From the NCBI GenBank assembly GCA_039714555.1, contig JBDLJB010000002.1, forward strand, positions 96,788 through 160,787: 64,000 bases of DNA, read 5' to 3'. The translations under genes and the position numbers were made by a program. The notes under the pieces are model-generated. The model made no database searches and was not told the DNA's origin. It saw only the letters and a list, made by a program, of their open reading frames with translations. Origin of the DNA: Namhaeicola sp039714555. GTDB taxonomy: Bacteria > Bacteroidota > Bacteroidia > Flavobacteriales > Flavobacteriaceae. Position 1 is the stretch's first letter. Each line of letters begins with the position of its first letter. This document shows positions 25,812 to 33,740 of this stretch, piece by piece.

Positions 25812-26492
25812 TTAACAACCACCCTCGGGTACTCTTTTTTTCTTTTTAGGTTTGGTAATAACTTTTTTAGGAGCTGCAGGTTTACTAATAGTTTCTTTTT
25901 TTGTTCCAGTTTTCATGGTTGGGTCAATTGTTCCAATACCAAAATACATTCCTGCTGCTTTTCTGGTTGAGTAGAGCTCAAAAGCTTCTTTGGGCATTGT
26001 TTCTTCAGGGTATTTTGGGTTTATTATGGTGTTGAACCATTCATTTAACCCACCTTTTAAAACATGAAGATTTTTAAATCCCATTCTGTTTCCAATCATC
26101 CATGCTTGATTGGCATAAAAATTATCATTTGAATAGAAGATAACATCATAAACATCTTGGTCGATATAATCTATATAGTCTTCGTCTAATAAATTCTTTA
26201 AAGGAATATTAATCGCATTGGTCAATGCAAATTCTTTAAATTCTTTTTCAGAACGTGTATCAATTAATAAAACAGATGGATCGTTATTTATAATTCTATC
26301 TGCTAATAGATCTGTATTGATAAAACGCTCTGAACTTAAAGCATTTTTTACAAATAATTCAGGGCTTATTCCTTCACTTTTTGTATATTTTGGTAATAAA
26401 ACTAAACCACCTGCTAAGATTAATAGTATAACAGCTAGTATTTGATATCTCCTTTTAACAAGGATTTTCTTTGATTTATAGCGTTTTGACAT
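25812..26492 (-). CDS. Membrane-anchored rhodanese-like protein with C-terminal PEGGC tail (copy 2)
   Basis: A 226-residue paralogue. A basic N-terminus and TM anchor (about 17-33) lead to a rhodanese domain: VLLIDTRSEKEFKEFALTNAINIP, then VIFYSNDNFYANQAW, where Ser121 replaces the catalytic Cys, then NLHVLKGGLNEW. The tail KKVITKPKKKKRVPEGGC is identical to copy 1, and Cys226, the final residue, is the only cysteine in the protein. Four of the 18 tail codons differ from copy 1, all synonymously, which points to selection on the peptide. It lies 41 bp upstream of copy 1 and 11 bp downstream of the second YeeE/YedE gene, inside the reductase operon. Confidence 0.8.
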   Translation of the reverse strand: MSKRYKSKKILVKRRYQILAVILLILAGGLVLLPKYTKSEGISPELFVKNALSSERFINTDLLADRIINNDPSVLLIDTRSEKEFKEFALTNAINIPLKNLLDEDYIDYIDQDVYDVIFYSNDNFYANQAWMIGNRMGFKNLHVLKGGLNEWFNTIINPKYPEETMPKEAFELYSTRKAAGMYFGIGTIDPTMKTGTKKETISKPAAPKKVITKPKKKKRVPEGGC

Positions 26493-26503
26493 AACTCTAA
26501 TTT

Positions 26504-27094
26504 TTAATAAAAAACTTTTTTAACTTTATTTCTAATTTTATCTGATATAGCAAACGCAGCTATTGCAAGTATAGTCATGATAAAAATGATCCAATAAGGT
26601 GAGATCCCTAATGTATCAACAAGTGTAATATGTCCTAAATTTGAACTTTCAAAAAATGGTTCAAGAACACTAAATGATTCAGAAAATATTAAAATACCAA
26701 TCATCAACCCAACAGTGAAGACCATACCATCTATTTTTCCAATTGCAACTGCACATAAGCTTGTGCCAGGACAAAATCCTCCTGCTAAAAATCCAACGCC
26801 CATTATCATTCCTCCAATTACTGCAGCCCATAAATAGGTAGGTTGAACATAGAGTTGAGAAATATCTAAAAAGTTTAAATAATCGAGATAATACAACCCG
26901 ATTACCGCTACTACTGCTGATGTAAAGAATACTTTTAAAACGGCAAAATCATAGCCATAAAAAACACCTGCTAATTTTCTGGATGATGAAAAGCCTGTAG
27001 CTTCCATTATATATCCAAAAGCAATCCCTATTAAAATTGCAATAATGTAATTCCATTCTGGAGGAATAATACCATTAGGAAGTAAAGGTCCCAT
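26504..27094 (-). CDS. YeeE/YedE-family sulfur transporter half (GFCPGTSLCA type)
   Basis: A 196-residue polytopic membrane protein (about 5 TM helices) of the YeeE/YedE (TsuA/PmpA-B) family that moves thiosulfate or related sulfur compounds across the inner membrane. The signature GFLAGGFCPGTSLCAVAIGK holds two membrane-embedded cysteines, matching those that relay thiosulfate in TsuA. It corresponds to one half of full-length TsuA; the other half is the adjacent upstream gene. It is 20 bp after that gene and 11 bp before the second rhodanese-like gene. Direction and exact substrate are not shown by the sequence. Confidence 0.85.
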   Translation of the reverse strand: MGPLLPNGIIPPEWNYIIAILIGIAFGYIMEATGFSSSRKLAGVFYGYDFAVLKVFFTSAVVAVIGLYYLDYLNFLDISQLYVQPTYLWAAVIGGMIMGVGFLAGGFCPGTSLCAVAIGKIDGMVFTVGLMIGILIFSESFSVLEPFFESSNLGHITLVDTLGISPYWIIFIMTILAIAAFAISDKIRNKVKKVFY

Positions 27095-27114
27095 AATTTA
27101 TTTTTTTTAATTTA

Positions 27115-27645
27115 TTAAATCCAATTTTTTCTAAAAAAGTAAGCAACAAGATATCCTGTTCCAAAAATAGCGATCATTGTGATAAAACCGGCTGTTGCTA
27201 AAACTGCCATTCCACTTAATGCAGCACCACTAGTACAACCTCTTGCTATTTGAGCACCTAAACCAAATAAAACACCTCCGATTAAAGCAAAGATCAATCT
27301 TCTTCTACTGGTAATTTTAGGAGAATGTTGTACTTTTAGATTTAGTCGGCCGGTTAAAGCTCCTGACAAAAATGCACCTAATATAACTCCTATAGCTTCA
27401 AATACTAACCAATTGTTCATTGGAAATTCACCTTCTTTTAAAAATTTACTATAATAAGCATTATTTTCAGCATGAGTTGGAGCAACGGTATGTACCATTG
27501 TAACAACACCACTTTTTAAGGCACCACTGGCTCCTAAGCCTCTACCCGTAAGATAAAATGTTAATATTATTAAAAGTCCTAATAAGAACCCTCCAAAATA
27601 TGGGTTCCAATAAACATGTCTATTTTTTTGTTTCTTTTTTTTCAT
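27115..27645 (-). CDS. YeeE/YedE-family sulfur transporter half (RGCTSGAALSG type)
   Basis: A 176-residue membrane protein with about 4 TM helices and the family motif LGAQIARGCTSGAALSGM containing its single Cys. With the next gene (two Cys) it would supply three intramembrane cysteines, the number reported for full-length TsuA, so the two probably form a heteromeric channel for a sulfur compound. It begins 6 bp after the NrfD-type subunit gene, tying transport to the oxidoreductase. The Lys-rich N-terminus (MKKKKQKNRH) predicts a cytoplasmic start. Confidence 0.85.
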   Translation of the reverse strand: MKKKKQKNRHVYWNPYFGGFLLGLLIILTFYLTGRGLGASGALKSGVVTMVHTVAPTHAENNAYYSKFLKEGEFPMNNWLVFEAIGVILGAFLSGALTGRLNLKVQHSPKITSRRRLIFALIGGVLFGLGAQIARGCTSGAALSGMAVLATAGFITMIAIFGTGYLVAYFFRKNWI

Positions 27646-27651
27646 AATATA

Positions 27652-28593
27652 TTAATAAAGATATCTGGTTAATTGACCTGCTTCTACCATTACCATTCTA
27701 AATATGAGTCCGCCCATTAGTACTAAAAGAGCAGGAACGATTGAAGGTACTTTATAGCCCATTATTTCAATTCCTTCTATGATTGCTGGGAATATCAATC
27801 CTAGTATAACTACAAATACAAAGAACATTACTGTATATTCACCTCCAATTAGAATATCTAAAGCTTCTAATTGAACAGCAGAACCTGCATACATTCCCAT
27901 GATCATATGTATAATTAATCCTAATTCAAGAATGATAAGTGCTAAATCTATTTTACCGAAAAGGTGTTTTTCATATTGATTCTTTGAAAACAATATAATT
28001 GCTGCAGCTCCGGTTGATAAACCTGAAGTTAGAAATAATGGACCTAATATTGAATTATTCCAAAGAGGTCTGGCATTAAATGCAGAAAGTAATATACCGG
28101 TATAAATACCTAAAATCACTGAAAGTGGTAATAAAATTATTGCCAATGTTCTTCGATTTTCGATTAAATATGTTTGAAATTTCTTAAGGAAATCAAATTT
28201 AAGATCCCATTTAGGGAACATTTCAGTGAAGTAACTAAATACCCAAAGAAATGATAAAATAGTAATCACTAATAAAACCCAAGCACCCCAAGACATTGGT
28301 GATTCAATTCTAATGGTCATGTATAGTTGCCATACATAGAGCTTATGTGTTAAATCGTAAATTAAAGCAAGTAAACCAATGCTAATTGCAATAATAACGA
28401 CAATCATACCGGATTTAACAGCTGTAGGTACTTCTTTTTCTTTTTTCATTATTGTAAATAATGATGCAAAGAATATGATACCTGCTGCCATACCACCTAA
28501 GAATAAATAAAGTGATATAGGAAAATGCCAAACTTCTAAGTTTGGATCTATATTTGGGATATTTCTTCCGCTGATAAAAAGTTCTTCTTCCAT
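27652..28593 (-). CDS. NrfD/PsrC-type membrane quinone-reactive subunit
   Basis: A 313-residue integral membrane protein with roughly eight TM helices, of the NrfD/PsrC family that exchanges electrons between the quinone pool and an Fe-S partner. The start EVWHFPISLYLFLGGMAAG is the typical first-helix signature. It lies 10 bp after the four-cluster ferredoxin gene and 6 bp before the first transporter gene, completing a PsrABC-like set. I use no symbol because the substrate (polysulfide, thiosulfate, tetrathionate or another) cannot be fixed from the sequence. Confidence 0.88.
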   Translation of the reverse strand: MEEELFISGRNIPNIDPNLEVWHFPISLYLFLGGMAAGIIFFASLFTIMKKEKEVPTAVKSGMIVVIIAISIGLLALIYDLTHKLYVWQLYMTIRIESPMSWGAWVLLVITILSFLWVFSYFTEMFPKWDLKFDFLKKFQTYLIENRRTLAIILLPLSVILGIYTGILLSAFNARPLWNNSILGPLFLTSGLSTGAAAIILFSKNQYEKHLFGKIDLALIILELGLIIHMIMGMYAGSAVQLEALDILIGGEYTVMFFVFVVILGLIFPAIIEGIEIMGYKVPSIVPALLVLMGGLIFRMVMVEAGQLTRYLY

Positions 28594-28603
28594 GGTATTA
28601 ATT

Positions 28604-29140
28604 TTACTTGATTAAATAATATACATTAGGATCAGTTCCTGCTTCAGGTGCTAAAACTTTGTATTTTCTTGTTTCTAATAATTTTGATACTTCACTTGTT
28701 GGATCATCAAGGTCTCCAAAATACATACAGTTTGTAGGACAAACGGATACACATGCAGGGTTTTGACCTTCTTCTAAGCGATGATGACAAAAAGTACATT
28801 TATCAACATATCCTTCCGGATGTTGGAAACGTGCATCATAAGGGCAAGATTCAATACAAGCACCGCAACCAATACATTCGTTTTCAGTTACTAAAATTAT
28901 TCCACCCTCACCTTCATGGCTGGCACCTGTTGGGCAACATCTCACACAAGGAGCATTGTCGCAATGGTTACACCTTTCTGATTTTAATTCTAGATCTAAT
29001 GTTGGATAGCCACCGCTTACTGACTCGGTTACCCAGTCTCTACAGTATCCTACCGGAACATTATTTTCTGTTTGACATGCAACAACACAGTCGCTACATC
29101 CGACACATTTTAATGTGTCAATTACCATGGCATATCTCAT
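28604..29140 (-). CDS. Four-[4Fe-4S] electron-transfer subunit (PsrB type)
   Basis: A 178-residue ferredoxin-like protein with 16 cysteines in four cluster sets: Cys12/15/18/22 (CVGCSDCVVAC), 57/60/65/69, 89/92/95/99 (CIGCGACIESC) and 115/118/130/134. This is the PsrB/DmsB/PhsB pattern, passing electrons between the molybdopterin subunit and the membrane subunit. It has no leader of its own and would be exported with its Tat-tagged partner. Its ATG overlaps the end of the catalytic-subunit gene by 4 bp (ATGA), so translation is coupled. Confidence 0.93.
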   Translation of the reverse strand: MRYAMVIDTLKCVGCSDCVVACQTENNVPVGYCRDWVTESVSGGYPTLDLELKSERCNHCDNAPCVRCCPTGASHEGEGGIILVTENECIGCGACIESCPYDARFQHPEGYVDKCTFCHHRLEEGQNPACVSVCPTNCMYFGDLDDPTSEVSKLLETRKYKVLAPEAGTDPNVYYLIK

Positions 29141-31380
29141 GATTCTATTTCTTTATGTGGATTTGTTGTTAAAAATTTCACGAAGTTACTTCTCATACCT
29201 GTACCTCCCATTAGTGGATCAATATCAACTTTGGTTATCAATTGCGTATCACTGGCTCCTTTGCCATAGGCTCTTGATAATTTTTTGTTGTTATGACCAA
29301 AACCGTGGTACATATAAACAGAATCCCATCTTATTCGTTCAGTTACACGAACTTTAATAGGAAATGTTGAAATAACACCATCTTGATTTTCTAACCAAAC
29401 TTCTTGATCTTTTTTAAGTCCTTCAATTCTGGCTACTTTAGGGTTTACCCAAAGTTTATTCTCATCGGTAAGATCACTTAGATTAGGATTGTTGATCGTT
29501 CTACTAAAAGTATGCATAGGAGAACGCCCGTAATTTAATCTGTAAAAACCAGAATCCGGTGCATCATGTGATGTATAAACAGGCATTGGATCAAAACCTT
29601 TTTCAGCCAATTCACTTGAATAAAACTGAATCTTACCATCATCTGTTGCAAATTCATAAGGCTGGCCTTCTTCAATAAACATTGAACCTGATTTTCTTGG
29701 GAATTTCTTTACACCAATTTTTTCCATTTCTTCTAAAGAAGTACCTAATTGTTCTAATTGCCAAGCAATAACTTCTTTAAAATCATTGTAGTTGAAATAG
29801 TCGTGTAAACCTAATTTTTCACCCAATTGCTTGGCGATCCACCAAGCAGGTTTTGAATCAAATCTTGGTTCGGCTGCAGGCATTCTAAGTGCAATAGATG
29901 GTTCTCTATTAGTTGCAGATCGTATACCGTCATATCTTTCAAGATAAGTACATTCAGGTAATACAACATCTGCATAGCCGGTTATTTCCATAGGCATCGT
30001 ATCAACAGCAACTATAAACTCAACAGCATCGATAGCTTTCTCCATAACTTCTCGTTGAGGTATAGTGTTTACAAGATTAGTTCCTGCAATAAACCATGCT
30101 TTAACTTGATGTTTATGGTTTTCTTCTGGAATTGAAGCTTTGATTAATTCATTGGTAATACCCATTTCAGCAAATGGATATTTTTCACCAATCTCTTCCC
30201 ATCCCCATTTTGGATGTGGGTATGCAGGTTGTGGGAATTTAGGGATCTTAATTTTTTCTTTAAAATAAAAACCTCCACGTCTTCCCCATGAACCTAATAA
30301 TCCGTTTAATATTGCGATTGCTCTTTCTCTTTGTGAATCATCACCATACCAAACAACATGACGTCCGGGATGAACAATTACTGAAGGTGAAGCTGCTGCC
30401 ATTAATCGGGCAGTTTTTCGAATTTCTTCAGGTTTAATAGTTGTAATACCATAAGCCCATTCAGGAGTATAGTTTTTTACATGCTCTTTTAATTTATCAA
30501 ATCCTGAACCATAACGCTCAACATAATCTTTATCGTAAAGATCTTCATATATTATAACGTGCATCCAGGTAAGTAATAAAGCTATATCAGTTGATGGTTT
30601 TATTGGTAGCCAATGATTTGATTTGCTGGCAGCAGTTGAAAATCTAGGATCAACTGTTATAATGGTTGCTCCATTATCAATGGCTTGTGACATTTCTTGC
30701 ACTTGTGTATTGTGCATGTTCTCACCAATATGTGAACCAATTAAAACCAAGCATTTAGTATCTCTAATATCAGTTGGTTCTGGAGAGCCCACCCAAGCTC
30801 CAAAAGTTAAACCAAACCCGGTTTCTCTCGGACCTCTACATTGAGCATATGCAGGTTCAGCAATAGTATCAGAACCATATGCTTTAAATAGGTGTTCAAA
30901 ATGACTACCTGGAGAACCATGTTTGAGTAAAGCCATACTTTCTGGGCCATAAGTATCTTTTATACCTTGCATTTTTGAAGCGATTAGTGTTAACGCTTCT
31001 TCCCAACTAGCTTCTCTAAAAGTGTCTTCTCCTTCACCTTTTGTTCTAATCAAAGGAGTTTTTAAACGATCGTCATCAGCATACATACCAACACCACCGG
31101 TTCCTCTAGGGCAAAGGCGACCATTACAATGTGGGTCAATTTCATTACCGATCAATTTTTTAATGTTGTTGTTTTCATCTGTATAAGCCCAAGCAGCGCA
31201 TTTCCAAAAACAAACCTCACAATATGTTGGAGTTCTTTTTAGGTTTTTGGCACTCTCGGCAAGTTTATTGTTTTCTGTAAGCGCATTTGCATTAAAAGAA
31301 CCAAATGCTGTTGCAGAAAGCGCAAGGCCGCTCGCACCTAAAGCAGATATTTTAATAAAGGACCTTCTTGAATTATCCAT
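29137..31380 (-). CDS. Tat-exported molybdopterin oxidoreductase, polysulfide/thiosulfate reductase type
   Basis: A 747-residue DMSO-reductase-superfamily catalytic subunit. A Tat leader (SRRSFIK, then a hydrophobic Ala-rich stretch) sends it to the periplasm. A [4Fe-4S] site is formed by Cys54/57/61/90 (CEVCFWKC...LCPRG). Cys181 in YAQCRGPRETGF lies where sulfur-type enzymes supply a Cys ligand to molybdenum. Further MGD-binding segments are visible (VLIGSHIGENMHNTQ, VHPGRHVVWYGDD). It heads the operon containing the Fe-S and NrfD subunits, transporters, rhodanese-like proteins and a regulator. Polysulfide, thiosulfate or tetrathionate reduction fits best; oxidation of a sulfur compound cannot be excluded. 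Confidence 0.88.
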   Translation of the reverse strand: MDNSRRSFIKISALGASGLALSATAFGSFNANALTENNKLAESAKNLKRTPTYCEVCFWKCAAWAYTDENNNIKKLIGNEIDPHCNGRLCPRGTGGVGMYADDDRLKTPLIRTKGEGEDTFREASWEEALTLIASKMQGIKDTYGPESMALLKHGSPGSHFEHLFKAYGSDTIAEPAYAQCRGPRETGFGLTFGAWVGSPEPTDIRDTKCLVLIGSHIGENMHNTQVQEMSQAIDNGATIITVDPRFSTAASKSNHWLPIKPSTDIALLLTWMHVIIYEDLYDKDYVERYGSGFDKLKEHVKNYTPEWAYGITTIKPEEIRKTARLMAAASPSVIVHPGRHVVWYGDDSQRERAIAILNGLLGSWGRRGGFYFKEKIKIPKFPQPAYPHPKWGWEEIGEKYPFAEMGITNELIKASIPEENHKHQVKAWFIAGTNLVNTIPQREVMEKAIDAVEFIVAVDTMPMEITGYADVVLPECTYLERYDGIRSATNREPSIALRMPAAEPRFDSKPAWWIAKQLGEKLGLHDYFNYNDFKEVIAWQLEQLGTSLEEMEKIGVKKFPRKSGSMFIEEGQPYEFATDDGKIQFYSSELAEKGFDPMPVYTSHDAPDSGFYRLNYGRSPMHTFSRTINNPNLSDLTDENKLWVNPKVARIEGLKKDQEVWLENQDGVISTFPIKVRVTERIRWDSVYMYHGFGHNNKKLSRAYGKGASDTQLITKVDIDPLMGGTGMRSNFVKFLTTNPHKEIES

Positions 31381-31459
31381 AAGTTATTTATTTTCGGTTT
31401 TTAATTATTATTAAAAACATCTTTTTTATAATCAATTTTTAATTGACTTAATTAGAGCA

Positions 31460-31467
31460 CAAAATTA
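31460..31467 (-). promoter_or_regulatory. Candidate -7 box of the sulfur operon
   Basis: On the minus strand this reads TAATTTTG (TAnnTTTG). Transcription would start near 31455, giving a ~75-nt leader. The TGTGA-type site at 31521-31536 would be centred about 73 bp upstream, a workable activator distance. No -33 TTG is evident, as expected of an activated promoter. Confidence 0.45.
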
Positions 31468-31520
31468 GACTACTGTTGATGTTAATTTGATGATATTAAT
31501 CATAGTATCAATAAAAATGA

Positions 31521-31536
31521 TGTGACTACAGTTACA
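31521..31536. promoter_or_regulatory. CRP/FNR-type operator between divergent sulfur operon and cytochrome gene
   Basis: TGTGA-CTACAG-TTACA matches the TGTGA-N6-TCACA palindrome at 9 of 10 positions. It lies in the 285-bp divergent region. The same type of site, perfect, occurs at 33609, and the FNR-like protein at 33970-34647 has the CRP-type reading residues. Confidence 0.65.
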
Positions 31537-31637
31537 TAGAAAAAATAAAAAAGTATTTTTATATTTGGTGTTAGCATAATAAAGGTGAAGTGTAATTATT
31601 TATACAGCATACAACAATTATTAATCATAATAAATTG

Positions 31638-31645
31638 TAATTTTG
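31638..31645 (+). promoter_or_regulatory. Candidate -7 box of the dodecaheme cytochrome gene
   Basis: TAATTTTG, the same octamer as the divergent operon's box, 20 bp before the ATG at 31666. No matching -33 TTG was found. Confidence 0.45.
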
Positions 31646-31665
31646 TTTGTAAATAGGCTTAAAAT

Positions 31666-33549
31666 ATGAATATTTTAAAGAATAAACAAATATCATTTTT
31701 GATTATAGGAATTTTGATCATAGGAATTTTTATAATTTTAAGATTAATAGATTTTAATGCTGATCAAAAAACAGGAGATCAAATCTATTCTTCAATACAT
31801 AATAATAAAGAATCTTGTTTAAATTGTCATATTCAAAATACTGGATTCTCTGAATTTCATAATCCTGAAGTTATTGGTTGTGTAAGTTGCCATTTAGGTA
31901 ATCCAAAGGCTGATAAAATTGAAGAAGCACATAAAGATATGGTACTTATTCCCGGTAATTTATCAGATGCAGATGAAACCTGTGGTAAGTGTCATGTAAA
32001 TGAATTGCATAAAATAAAACATTCACTAATGACAACTAACAGTGGATTGGTTGCAGTTGAAAAGTTTATTTTTGGTGAAGCCGATTCCCCTGATTATCAT
32101 TATCATATTAAGGATCTAAAATATACTGCAGCTGATAAACACATGAGAGATCTCTGCGCAAATTGCCATTTAGGTGCAGAAAAGAGTGAATTTGGTGAGA
32201 TAACACAATTGAGCAGGGGTGGAGGTTGTAACGCTTGTCATTTGAATTATTCCGAAAAGGCAAGTATTGATTTAGCTCAGTATTTGAATTCTGATAAAAA
32301 ACAACTACCTAAAGTGCATCCCGCTACCAATATTTTTGTAAATGACAAACATTGTTTTGGCTGTCATAGCCGTTCGAGCAGAATTTCAACAAATTATATG
32401 GGTTGGCATGAAACATTATTAGATGAAGAAGATATCATCAATATGGAAGGTTATAAAGTATTTGAAGATGGTAGAATATATAGTTTTCAGGGTGAAGATG
32501 TTCATCATTCTAAAGGTATGTTGTGCATTGATTGTCACAGTTCTCATGAAGTAATGGGTGATGGAAAAGATTATTTGCATGAAGAACAGGCTGTTTCTTT
32601 AAATTGTGCCGATTGCCATTTTAAAGATAAACCCAAAACAATTGATTATAAGGAGTTAGATGCAGAATCGGTATTGGTTTTTTTACACCGAAAATATGAA
32701 CATACAGATAAAAGAATATTAGCAGTTCAAAAAGATGGGCATCCTTTAGTAAATACTTTTGTTGATGATAATGATGATGTGTTTTTGATTGGAAAAGGGG
32801 ATGGAAAACTGCATCCGATAAAAAAACAAAGTGATGTTTGTTCAAGAGATAATGCACATAAAGATATGAGCTGTTCAGCTTGTCATGCTCAATGGGCACC
32901 TCGATGTATTGGTTGCCATAATACTTTTGCAAAAGATGATAAGAACGGTTATGATCTATTAGCTAAAAAAATGGTTGTAGGGCAATGGATAGAACATGTT
33001 TCTGAATTTAATGCTGATAAACCTTCAATGGGTGTTAGAATTGATGGAGACCATCGATTAATTGAGCCTGCAATTCCGGGAATGATCATGACAATTGATC
33101 ATGAAAGTTTTGATAAAAATAATCGTGCAAAGAGTTCTTTCCACCGACTTTACGCACCAAATTCACCACATACTATTAGTAAAAAAACACGTGATTGTAA
33201 ATCATGTCATACAAATCCAGCAGCCATTGGCTACGGTAATGGAAAATTAATATATGATACTTCAAAAGGTTATGGCAAATGGTTGTTTAAAGCTGATTAT
33301 GATAATAATCCAAATGACAATTTACCGGAAGATGCATGGATTCCATTTTTAGAAAAACAAGAAGCAAAAATAGTTTCTACAAGATCAGATTTTAGACCTT
33401 TTACCATAAAAGAGCAAAAGCAAATATTATTGGTTGGTGCTTGTTTACAATGTCATAAAGATGATTCAAGTATTATGAAACAAACTTTGGAAAAAGGTAT
33501 AGATCCTATCCTCTTAAAAATAAGTGATAAGTGTATTTTACCAAAATAG
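31666..33549 (+). CDS. Membrane-anchored dodecaheme c-type cytochrome
   Basis: A 627-residue protein with an uncleaved-looking N-terminal TM anchor (about 9-28) and twelve CxxCH heme motifs, the first at Cys51-His55 (CLNCH) and the last CLQCH near the C-terminus. Many extra His residues can serve as distal ligands. Multiheme cytochromes of this kind carry electrons in the periplasm or act as reductases themselves (octaheme tetrathionate reductase is one example). It is transcribed divergently from the molybdopterin operon, shares its regulatory region and probably exchanges electrons with it. I cannot assign it to a named family. Confidence 0.87.
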   Translation: MNILKNKQISFLIIGILIIGIFIILRLIDFNADQKTGDQIYSSIHNNKESCLNCHIQNTGFSEFHNPEVIGCVSCHLGNPKADKIEEAHKDMVLIPGNLSDADETCGKCHVNELHKIKHSLMTTNSGLVAVEKFIFGEADSPDYHYHIKDLKYTAADKHMRDLCANCHLGAEKSEFGEITQLSRGGGCNACHLNYSEKASIDLAQYLNSDKKQLPKVHPATNIFVNDKHCFGCHSRSSRISTNYMGWHETLLDEEDIINMEGYKVFEDGRIYSFQGEDVHHSKGMLCIDCHSSHEVMGDGKDYLHEEQAVSLNCADCHFKDKPKTIDYKELDAESVLVFLHRKYEHTDKRILAVQKDGHPLVNTFVDDNDDVFLIGKGDGKLHPIKKQSDVCSRDNAHKDMSCSACHAQWAPRCIGCHNTFAKDDKNGYDLLAKKMVVGQWIEHVSEFNADKPSMGVRIDGDHRLIEPAIPGMIMTIDHESFDKNNRAKSSFHRLYAPNSPHTISKKTRDCKSCHTNPAAIGYGNGKLIYDTSKGYGKWLFKADYDNNPNDNLPEDAWIPFLEKQEAKIVSTRSDFRPFTIKEQKQILLVGACLQCHKDDSSIMKQTLEKGIDPILLKISDKCILPK

Positions 33550-33608
33550 ATTTTTTTCATTTCATAAATTACTACCGCATTGGATCATTTACCCATTATC
33601 TATTTTAT

Positions 33609-33624
33609 TGTGAGCTATATCACA
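33609..33624. promoter_or_regulatory. Perfect CRP-type operator upstream of the Cys-rich membrane gene
   Basis: TGTGA-GCTATA-TCACA, an exact TGTGA-N6-TCACA palindrome, 60 bp after the cytochrome stop and ~117 bp before the ATG at 33741. A likely target of the FNR-like regulator encoded just downstream. Confidence 0.7.
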
Positions 33625-33740
33625 TATAAACATGTTTAACATCACGTGTATTTATTAGATTTATTGAATAGTATTATATATTTTTAAATTGAGGTCTAGA
33701 TAATGTCACTAGATGAATATTAATATTTAAATCTGTCATT

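Noticed and set aside
31487..31502. FNR-type box TTGAT...AATCA in the divergent sulfur region
   Set aside because: The second half-site is shifted by one base from the TTGAT-N4-ATCAA palindrome, and the nearby regulator has CRP-type reading residues.
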